A stretch of DNA of 44,431 nucleotides. Source: a bacterium (GTDB taxonomy: Bacteria; Patescibacteriota; Microgenomatia; UBA1406; GWC2-37-13). How positions within the stretch are numbered: the first letter of the stretch is position 1; each line of letters starts with the position of its first letter. The stretch covers positions 1 through 44,431 of the forward strand of contig JAJYIX010000003.1 in the NCBI GenBank assembly GCA_021789865.1. The letters are read 5' to 3'. Shown in pieces: positions 18,723-25,850 of this stretch. The notes below the pieces were generated by a model. It was not told where the DNA came from. It worked only from the letters and a program-made list of their open reading frames with translations, and made no database searches. The translations under genes were made by a program, and so were the position numbers.

Positions 18723-19350
18723 TGACTACATTTGTCAGGACCGACTGGACTACGATCGAGCGGTCCGCACTGTCAACTTTACCATCGCCGTTAAAATCCA
18801 GATTGATGCTTGCCGGTACAACCCCACCGGATGATTTTGAAACAAAGTAAAAATAGTCTGTCAGATCGACTTTTCCGTCGCAATTGGCATCTCCTTGGGA
18901 TTTGAGAGGACACGCGGATGTCGCCGGTGTCGGAGTCGGTGTGGAAAGTGGGCACATATTAGTCGTGATTTGAATTTTACACGGCGGAATCGCATACAGA
19001 CATCCTGGAGGCGGAACGCAGGTCGGCTTGGGTGTTGGTGTCGCGGTCGGAACAGTCGTGCCTCCGCCTCCCCCACCACCTTTTTGACATGTTCCGTTTT
19101 TTACCCCGGAAATCGCTCCGGAGCAGACATAACCGGCAGGACACTCAGACGAATTAGTACACCATATTGTCGTTCCCGTACCCGTGCCATTTTTTACACA
19201 ATTACCCGAGACGCAGTGATAACCGGAAATACAATGTATGTTTCTACATGCCGGATCATTTACATAAGCTAAAACCGTTAGTTTTTTCGTCAAAAAAAAC
19301 ACGACAGCCAGTCCAAATAAGACTACTATAAACAATATGATTCTTTTCAT
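18712..19350 (-). CDS. Membrane-anchored Cys-rich protein with C-terminal type I dockerin
   Basis: N-terminal TM. Cys-rich 'CRNIHCISGYHCVSGNCVKN'. PTPTP linker. Paired Ca-binding motifs DANCDGKVDLTDYFYF and DFNGDGKVDSADRSIV. Confidence 0.85.
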   Translation of the reverse strand: MKRIILFIVVLFGLAVVFFLTKKLTVLAYVNDPACRNIHCISGYHCVSGNCVKNGTGTGTTIWCTNSSECPAGYVCSGAISGVKNGTCQKGGGGGGGTTVPTATPTPKPTCVPPPGCLYAIPPCKIQITTNMCPLSTPTPTPATSACPLKSQGDANCDGKVDLTDYFYFVSKSSGGVVPASINLDFNGDGKVDSADRSIVVQSVLTNVVNAQ

Positions 19351-19643
19351 ATCACTTTCAACAATCTAAACATCAAAAAACTCACAAAGTAGAATAATAC
19401 TACCTGGAAAATCGGCAAATATAGACTCAGGAATATCGTCACGATAGCCAATATGAAAAATGCTTCGTTGTGAATAGATGGTAAAAGACCTTTGGTGATG
19501 AGCATCAGGACAACCAAGGTGATAAGAGCCCGCTTGTCAAACCACCACAAAGGCCAGCCAAAAAGCCATGCCAATCCAAGGAAAAGAGCGGCAAGGATCA
19601 AAAAAAGCTCTTTGGTATCGAAATAAAACGGTCCGATGTACAT
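19347..19643 (-). CDS. Small multi-pass membrane protein, first gene of the cohesin/dockerin operon
   Basis: Several hydrophobic helices. AGGAG Shine-Dalgarno 7 nt upstream of the ATG. TTGACA-17-TATTAT promoter upstream. Confidence 0.7.
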   Translation of the reverse strand: MYIGPFYFDTKELFLILAALFLGLAWLFGWPLWWFDKRALITLVVLMLITKGLLPSIHNEAFFILAIVTIFLSLYLPIFQVVLFYFVSFLMFRLLKVI

Positions 19644-19662
19644 AATTTTTCTCCTTTAATTC

Positions 19663-19691
19663 ATAATAAGAATTTGTAATTTTTTTGTCAA
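19663..19691 (-). promoter_or_regulatory. Sigma70-like promoter TTGACA-17-TATTAT
   Basis: Complement: TGTCAA 19686-19691 and ATAATA 19663-19668, 17-nt spacer. Confidence 0.75.
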
Positions 19692-19710
19692 ATTAATTTA
19701 CCAATACTGT

Positions 19711-20202
19711 TTACCGTCCAGATAAATCAATTATATTAACAACCGTTCCGTCCGACAATTTAAGCTGCTTCACTTTATACGCTGTACCATTGTCGATTTT
19801 TAATATGTTGTTACCGTTTCCGGAGTCGTAAGCGTATACCCCTTTAGCTAATGGCTTAAATAGATTTGCCGGTATTGAAGCCGGATCAAATCTGTTTTGG
19901 CCAGATGTTGGCGTTATTTTAGTAAAATTCATATTGTTTCCTAAGTATGATGGCGGAGTAGGTGTTATTTTTTGCTTGGTATTTTTTTGATCGAAACCAT
20001 GATTTTGCCAAGAATTTAAAGCGAGGTATATTGAATTCAAGTTTTTATTAAATTTTGTTTTTAAATCTGCCAAATAATTTGGATTCAGATTTGGGGAATT
20101 GGCTAAAAAAATATTATTACCTGCATAAATAGATATCACTAATGTTAACGCCATTATTCCAATTATTGATAAATATTTTTTCATTGTTTTATTTCTTTGC
20201 AA
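19711..20202 (-). CDS. Secreted/membrane-anchored protein, unknown
   Basis: N-terminal hydrophobic helix (MKKYLSIIGIMALTLVISIYAG). Overlaps the upstream ORF. Confidence 0.6.
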   Translation of the reverse strand: MQRNKTMKKYLSIIGIMALTLVISIYAGNNIFLANSPNLNPNYLADLKTKFNKNLNSIYLALNSWQNHGFDQKNTKQKITPTPPSYLGNNMNFTKITPTSGQNRFDPASIPANLFKPLAKGVYAYDSGNGNNILKIDNGTAYKVKQLKLSDGTVVNIIDLSGR

Positions 20203-21182
20203 CAGTGATAAAATTCTCCGTCATAAATTAAAGGTGCCGAAGATCCAAAATAGCTGACACAGTTTTTGATATAGTTTGTCGGATCTTGTGGCGTCAAACC
20301 GCCAAAAAAACCCATAGTGTCAAAACTTGGAAGACAATTCAAATAGGTGGTACCGTTATATTTATAACTTGGTCCGTTATAACTTGTGCCTCCCGGGATC
20401 GATCCTGCAGCTGAAGTCGGAAGAGGGGTAGCCGTTGGAATAGGGGTACCGGTAGGTACTTTTGGAAAGCATTCTACTACTGGATCTACAGTTTGCTGGC
20501 AACCGGCACGATAATATGTCCCAGGGGTTCCAGATTTTGTATATACATTTTTGCTTCCAAAATCGACATCAGGATTTGAGGGACCGAATAAATTTACACA
20601 ACTTACAGACGAACAATCACCTGTTACTAAATTAGAGCATGTTTTAATAAGATCCGCTATAGCTCCTATTTTGGTTCCTTTACATTTAGTACCCTGATAA
20701 TATATGTTATTTTTGTCTTCACTAAATTGTGTAGTTGTGTCGGTACCGACACCAGCCGCCAGACATGTTAAACTTGGCGTAGTGCAGTTTGATGGAGCTG
20801 GAGAACCGTTATTTCCGCCCGTATCTCCACCTGTATCACCGCCTCCACCGGAACATTCCCCTGTATAAGTACCACTAGGGTCACTTGGGTCACAATATCC
20901 CCAGCTCGTCGCACCGTATGATCCCCCATAACTAGACGGTTCCGCTGACATACAATTAGCTTTACGTGCAGCTGATGTAGCAAAGACTATCACTCCACCT
21001 TTTTTGCAAAAACATATAGCTTGATCCGGGTTCGGTATTTCACTATCACAAGTAGCGGCGCGCGAATTATTAGCGATTTTATTATTATTAGTCAAAAAAG
21101 AGACGCCAAAAGTCACTGCGGCGCCAACTATGACCAAAACTAGTGCCAAAAATACCGTGGCTTGACCTAATTTATTTCTCAT
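20181..21182 (-). CDS. Pilin/TadE-like N-terminus, Cys-rich secreted protein
   Basis: MRNKLGQATVFLALVLVIVGAAVTFG resembles the TadE/pilin-like GQATVE.ALVL.. segment. Many cysteines in the ectodomain. Confidence 0.55.
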   Translation of the reverse strand: MRNKLGQATVFLALVLVIVGAAVTFGVSFLTNNNKIANNSRAATCDSEIPNPDQAICFCKKGGVIVFATSAARKANCMSAEPSSYGGSYGATSWGYCDPSDPSGTYTGECSGGGGDTGGDTGGNNGSPAPSNCTTPSLTCLAAGVGTDTTTQFSEDKNNIYYQGTKCKGTKIGAIADLIKTCSNLVTGDCSSVSCVNLFGPSNPDVDFGSKNVYTKSGTPGTYYRAGCQQTVDPVVECFPKVPTGTPIPTATPLPTSAAGSIPGGTSYNGPSYKYNGTTYLNCLPSFDTMGFFGGLTPQDPTNYIKNCVSYFGSSAPLIYDGEFYHCCKEIKQ

Positions 21183-21370
21183 TTAAAATTAGAAATTCCT
21201 CTTATATATAATATATATTAATAGTAAGGGCAATGCAATACTAAACGGTTAAACTTAAATTTTTAAACTATTAAAAAAACACTCAAACTTTTAAAACTCA
21301 AAACTTTTTAATTTTTTGTTTATCTGTTTATTTAACAGTTTATGTTTTAACCGTTTAACTGTTTAATTTC

Positions 21371-22381
21371 ATGCTTATCCAAAGACTAAAAATTCTGACC
21401 GGAATGATCATCGCCTTGATTCTTGTCGAAGGCTATGTGACAATATCTCAAAAACCGCAAACAGCTCAAGCTCAAGTAGAAAACGTCAAGGGGCTTTTGG
21501 CCAACATAAAATTCCCAAGCATAACAAGTCTATTGAGCTTCAACATTTTGCCGGCAAACCTATCTTCAAAGACATGGGGAGGCAATCCTAATTCGAATTC
21601 TTTTAATTTACCGACCGGTGTGGCGCCTACCAAGGCCCCCGGGAACACCTACGAGGTGGGAAATGGCCCGTCGGGAAGCCCCACGGCCGGCGATTCTGGG
21701 CAAATTTCTCTAACTCCAACCAATGTACCCGGCCAACCGGCAGCATCGATCAAACCAACGAAAACCCCCAAGCCGACGGCGACGCCGGTTCCCCCGCCGG
21801 TCACATCGGACGTCAGACCCGGAACGACACTTGGAGCAATTTTTCAGGATGTTGGCCAACGAGAGTGTATTCCGGCCGCCCTGCTGGCCGCTTTTCAAAC
21901 TGAAGAGAGCGGCGCGTGGTGGAGTCTAGGCGATTCTCCGGCTAAAGTGAAAATATATAATACTTATGGTTGGTGGATTAACGGAACCGGTGATTCTTGC
22001 ACCGGAATGGGCTACGATACACAAACCGGAATAGTGCCCCAAGACGCCGCCGATGCCGGAACTGTTTGCCAAAATCCAATCCCAAGTGGCGAAGACCAAC
22101 AAATAATGGGACTTTTACAGATATCTCAGTTTGAACAAGACGCTGCTGCAAAATATTTGAAGTCCCAGTTACCCAAAAACCTTGATCGTCGGGTAATTTT
22201 TGACAATGCCATGATATTTGCCGTCATCACAAAAAATCGCCTCGGGACTCCCCCATCAGACTGCAACAATTGGCCCGACAGCGCCGTCTCAGAAGCGGCT
22301 CAAAAACATTACGGAAGTTGCGGGGATAACTATTGCAGCAACGTTCTGAAATATTATCATCAGTATCAAAAAAGTCTATAA
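21371..22381 (+). CDS. Secreted lysozyme-like/lytic-transglycosylase-like protein with a Pro/Thr linker
   Basis: N-terminal TM, PTKAPG..KPTKTPKPTATPVPPP linker, then CIPAALLAAFQTEESGAWW (SLT-like ESG) and IMGLLQIS (G-L-x-QI). Confidence 0.55.
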   Translation: MLIQRLKILTGMIIALILVEGYVTISQKPQTAQAQVENVKGLLANIKFPSITSLLSFNILPANLSSKTWGGNPNSNSFNLPTGVAPTKAPGNTYEVGNGPSGSPTAGDSGQISLTPTNVPGQPAASIKPTKTPKPTATPVPPPVTSDVRPGTTLGAIFQDVGQRECIPAALLAAFQTEESGAWWSLGDSPAKVKIYNTYGWWINGTGDSCTGMGYDTQTGIVPQDAADAGTVCQNPIPSGEDQQIMGLLQISQFEQDAAAKYLKSQLPKNLDRRVIFDNAMIFAVITKNRLGTPPSDCNNWPDSAVSEAAQKHYGSCGDNYCSNVLKYYHQYQKSL

Positions 22382-22392
22382 ATTCTCCTCTC

Positions 22393-22421
22393 TTGACAAA
22401 CGAATTTCATGCTTTTATAAT
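22393..22421 (+). promoter_or_regulatory. Consensus sigma70-like promoter TTGACA-17-TATAAT
   Basis: TTGACA 22393-22398, TATAAT 22416-22421, 7 nt to the ATG at 22429. Confidence 0.85.
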
Positions 22422-22428
22422 TCAAACC

Positions 22429-22653
22429 ATGTCAGTCGGCAACAAATCATCTAAAAAAGTATCACTCTCGGATTTACCGGATCTTTTGACAATCCGTGAA
22501 GTCGCCGACCTACTTAGAGTTTCTCCACTGACAATCAAAAGGTGGGGTAAAAAAGGCAAGCTGCCAGCCGTCCGCATCAATTCCCGCGGCGATAGAAGGT
22601 ACAGAAAAGAAGTTGTTCTGCGTCTACTTGGAGTCGAGGAAGAAAACAAATAA
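22429..22653 (+). CDS. MerR/excisionase-like (BldC-type) HTH DNA-binding protein
   Basis: LPDLLTIREVADLLRVSPLTIKRWGKKGKLPAVRINSRGDRRYRKEVVLRLL. Start chosen at the ATG next to the promoter. Confidence 0.85.
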   Translation: MSVGNKSSKKVSLSDLPDLLTIREVADLLRVSPLTIKRWGKKGKLPAVRINSRGDRRYRKEVVLRLLGVEEENK

Positions 22654-22995
22654 TTATTCGTCAGGTTCCCATTTCTCTGTACTTAAAGGCTTCAAAAACG
22701 CATGAGATAAAACCAATCTTGCAATTTGTTTAATAGGTATATGTTTTTCATCTCCCTCTGATTTTTCTTTATTTGAAAATGAATATTTTATTAAGTTATT
22801 TAATGATATATGAATCAAAAACGGCACCAGTATCATGGTCAAATTCCAGATCATAGGCATATTTAGGTGTTCTGATGAAGCATGTGCTATCCCTAACAAA
22901 GCAAATGCCTCACATGCGGCAGATCCTGCAGTCTCTACAACGAGAGCGGTTTTAAAAGCCGCCGTCCTTAATTGTTCCTTGCGTTGATTGTGCAT
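22654..22995 (-). CDS. Small membrane protein, unknown
   Basis: Two or three hydrophobic stretches; 9 nt downstream of the next upstream minus-strand gene. Confidence 0.55.
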   Translation of the reverse strand: MHNQRKEQLRTAAFKTALVVETAGSAACEAFALLGIAHASSEHLNMPMIWNLTMILVPFLIHISLNNLIKYSFSNKEKSEGDEKHIPIKQIARLVLSHAFLKPLSTEKWEPDE

Positions 22996-23004
22996 ATGGG
23001 CGTT

Positions 23005-23322
23005 TTATTTTTTACGATTATTTACCAGATTAGTTCTTTTTTCAAAATGTTTGTATGCCTGATAAAACTTTATGCCTGAACTGGCGGATAGCAAGTAGCC
23101 TCCAAATTCCCTTCCTTGTAATGGAGAAAAAAGAGTTATCAAAGCGCCTACAAATAATCCAACAGCCATAATTCCATCACGCATTTCCCGGTATTCTTCC
23201 CTACTTATTTCAGTTGAAGTATTTTTATGTGAGGAAATATATTTGCTTTCGAAAAACATATCTACTTTATCCAAACCACCTGAGATACGGTCGCCAAGAT
23301 TCATTTTTATTTTCGCTTCCAT
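23005..23322 (-). CDS. Small membrane protein, unknown
   Basis: Hydrophobic segment 'GIMAVGLFVGALITLFSPL'. Promoter TTGAAA-17-TATAAT upstream. Confidence 0.6.
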   Translation of the reverse strand: MEAKIKMNLGDRISGGLDKVDMFFESKYISSHKNTSTEISREEYREMRDGIMAVGLFVGALITLFSPLQGREFGGYLLSASSGIKFYQAYKHFEKRTNLVNNRKK

Positions 23323-23331
23323 ATAGCCGGT

Positions 23332-23360
23332 ATTATACTATAAGTCTATTTATTTTTCAA
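23332..23360 (-). promoter_or_regulatory. Sigma70-like promoter TTGAAA-17-TATAAT
   Basis: Complement: TTTCAA 23355-23360 and ATTATA 23332-23337, 17-nt spacer, 9 nt to the ATG. Confidence 0.75.
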
Positions 23361-23366
23361 GTAATC

Positions 23367-24761
23367 TTATGGTCTTGTATAGACAATAGTTCCTGCCGTA
23401 AGATCTTTGCCTTCTTTTTCAACGATCTGCATTTCCCCGGTTTCGGCATTAATTTCTTCAAATATTACCCTGACATCCTTGCCGTCGGGAGTCTGACAAA
23501 CACTGATTATTACCCCCGAAAGCCCGTCCTCCGTCGCTATCTGATCTCCTGGAATTGCTTCCCGTAAATACCATTTTCCTTTTATTGATCCTTTACTATT
23601 AAACAAACTTTCATTAGATGTAAAGGCCTGGTAAAGGGTACTCGCGCTGATGTCCTTGCCGCCGTTTAAAATACCTGCTTGTTGAATAATTTCCTGCGGA
23701 GTGATAAGTTGAACGCCATTGAAACCAAGAATCGCTTGCAATAAATCATAAATACTTTGTTGCGAATAGGGAAAATTTTCCTGGGCAATGTTGGCAATAG
23801 CTTCCTCAATATTTTTTGAAAATTTTCCCGACCCTATAGGACTTTCATATAAGGGCTTACCGCTTGAATCGGTTTGCTCTAAAAGCCCAAGCCTTATTGC
23901 CGATGCCTCATCTTTCCCGGACTTAAAGACAACGTTTTTATCAAAAAAACCGCTGACTGTCTGAAGATTATCCAGGACGGTTAAGGACTGTTGGGTGAAG
24001 CCATCGGGATTGGCAATAAGTTCTAGCTTTGACTGAGCAAAAGAAGTGGCCAGCTCGGGGTTTTTAGCGGCTAGAGGCGAAAACCGTTTGACGGAAATAT
24101 TAGATTCGTTTTTTATGCCGTGGGTTACTTGTTTTTTTTCCAAGTAGTTCCCTATTGCTGGTGGCACCATATGTTGGGCCACCAATTGTCGCATCGTCTC
24201 CGCGTAGATTTCTTTCGGTCCAAATTGGGTCATAGCAAAGCGGCCGGTACCGGCGATAGCTAGCGTAGTAAATCCAACTATTGTCAATGTCCGTCTGACG
24301 TCGGCGGGAATTACCGTATCAAAGATATTCTTCATTTCCATATCGAGATTAAGCCATTTCAAAAAACTATCAAGCTCTTTTATCAATTTTTCGTCTTTTA
24401 TAGAAACTTCCCATTCGCCGCCATTTCCTTTAATAATTGCAATATTGGTTCCGTCTTTTGACGTAAAATTTATGCTGCTGATTTGACTATTGGAAAAAAA
24501 TTGTTCGTCGACACCTTTTTCAAAGAATATTTCCGCCGTGCCTTTTTTTTCTTTACCAACTTTTGATATTTGCAGGCTCTTTTGCAATCTGCCTTCTCCG
24601 ATCGGTTCGTTATTCCTTATTATTTTCCAATTGTCGGGTTGGGGCCTGTGTCTCAGTAGCTTGCCGCTGACTGTTCCTGCTTTGGAGATGACATCTGGTA
24701 TTTTTGTACGTGGTTCGACAGAAGCACCGACTTCAATTGCAACAATCGCATTTTCCATCAT
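23367..24761 (-). CDS. Membrane-anchored protein of unknown function (464 aa)
   Basis: Single likely TM 'RRTLTIVGFTTLAIAGTGRFAM' between soluble regions. TATAAT 8 nt before the ATG. Confidence 0.65.
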   Translation of the reverse strand: MMENAIVAIEVGASVEPRTKIPDVISKAGTVSGKLLRHRPQPDNWKIIRNNEPIGEGRLQKSLQISKVGKEKKGTAEIFFEKGVDEQFFSNSQISSINFTSKDGTNIAIIKGNGGEWEVSIKDEKLIKELDSFLKWLNLDMEMKNIFDTVIPADVRRTLTIVGFTTLAIAGTGRFAMTQFGPKEIYAETMRQLVAQHMVPPAIGNYLEKKQVTHGIKNESNISVKRFSPLAAKNPELATSFAQSKLELIANPDGFTQQSLTVLDNLQTVSGFFDKNVVFKSGKDEASAIRLGLLEQTDSSGKPLYESPIGSGKFSKNIEEAIANIAQENFPYSQQSIYDLLQAILGFNGVQLITPQEIIQQAGILNGGKDISASTLYQAFTSNESLFNSKGSIKGKWYLREAIPGDQIATEDGLSGVIISVCQTPDGKDVRVIFEEINAETGEMQIVEKEGKDLTAGTIVYTRP

Positions 24762-24798
24762 ATTTACAAATTATAGATGATTATGAGACAATAAAAAT

Positions 24799-25260
24799 AT
24801 GTTCGTTTCCATTTCGGAGCTAAATCTGGCGGATGTTTTGAATCTCGACAAAAGTCTCGGTCCCGGAGAGCTTGATGAATTGGCTGACAATCTCACTCAA
24901 GAGATTTTTTTCCGGTTTTTGACCGAAGAACTGCCAAAACTCCTGACTGAAAAAGATTTCGGATATATCCGAGATAAGTATATGCTCGGTGGAGATCTTG
25001 ATTCCCTCATGGATGAAGTTTCCCAAAAATGGCCGGGAATAAAAATCGATTGGCAGTTGCGGCAAGTCTCCTCGAAAGTGAAAAAAGATTTCATAAATAA
25101 TTACTACCTGGAAATGAAAAATGATTATAAAGATCCATCTCTACACCGATACATCGATGACCTTTTGAAAGAGATAAATAGCGAGCAGATCAATCTTAGC
25201 CTCATTCTACAACTTAAAGAAAAAATCCGGCAAACGCTTGCCTACATAAATAGAAAGTAG
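24799..25260 (+). CDS. DUF5663-like small helical protein
   Basis: Helical, 'LGPGELDELADNLTQEIFFRFLTEELPKLLTEKDF' pattern as remembered from DUF5663 in CPR genomes; not searched. Confidence 0.5.
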   Translation: MFVSISELNLADVLNLDKSLGPGELDELADNLTQEIFFRFLTEELPKLLTEKDFGYIRDKYMLGGDLDSLMDEVSQKWPGIKIDWQLRQVSSKVKKDFINNYYLEMKNDYKDPSLHRYIDDLLKEINSEQINLSLILQLKEKIRQTLAYINRK

Positions 25261-25268
25261 AAATCAAA

Positions 25269-25300
25269 ATCATTACAATGTTTTAAAACATTGTAGTGAT
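25269..25300. terminator. Long inverted repeat at a convergent gene junction, possible bidirectional terminator
   Basis: 16-bp arms ATCATTACAATGTTTT/AAAACATTGTAGTGAT with one G.T wobble, between the ends of convergent ORFs at 25260 and 25303. Confidence 0.6.
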
Positions 25301-25302
25301 GA

Positions 25303-25850
25303 TCAATTACTTATTGGTACCGAGTCCGAAACCGGACGTATGATTGCAAATTCCGGTTGAGGTAAATTACCGTTCGCGTATGCAAATTTTGGAGCCGCTT
25401 CTTTGGCAACCATAGGTACCAATTGATCCATGGATGTTATCGTCCTTATCTGCGAGACTCCGTCTCCATTGGCGTTTGTATCGAAGATTATGAGCTCCGG
25501 ATTGTGATTTTGATCATAACCACTGTAAAGCACATAAAGGATATGGCCCGGATCATTATGAGAAGGAGTATCCAGCCACCGGAATCGTAAAACCATCGTG
25601 TCCCCCGACTGGACCTGCTGGATTTGGTTCACATATTCATAAAGAAGATTGTGTCCCACACTAGCTTGCTGTGTCAAACCATTTACCACAAGAGGATCAC
25701 CTATGCCGTGATGCCTGCTGGCGTTGGCCAAAGGAGCTATAAAATCAATCGCTTGCCCTTTACCCAGGCCCTGCATATCCGGAACTCCGACATTCGCATT
25801 AAATAAGATTTTATTTATGAGTACAAACCCGTTGACGCATTGCTTGGTGT
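25303..25850 (-). other. CHAP/NlpC-P60-like domain at the C-terminus of the giant PBP
   Basis: KQCVNGFVLINKI (Cys), VQSGDTMVLRF (PGDxVVF-like), DPGHILYVLYSG (GHVAIV-like), LIIFDTNANGDG. Confidence 0.55.

Noticed and set aside
18895-19272. Plus-strand ORF (125 aa) opposite the dockerin protein
   Set aside because: Arg/Cys-rich shadow frame; the opposite strand has TM, linker and dockerin motifs.
16005-19643. Cellulosome
   Set aside because: Cohesin/dockerin-like domains are present but no recognisable glycoside hydrolase was seen in the window.
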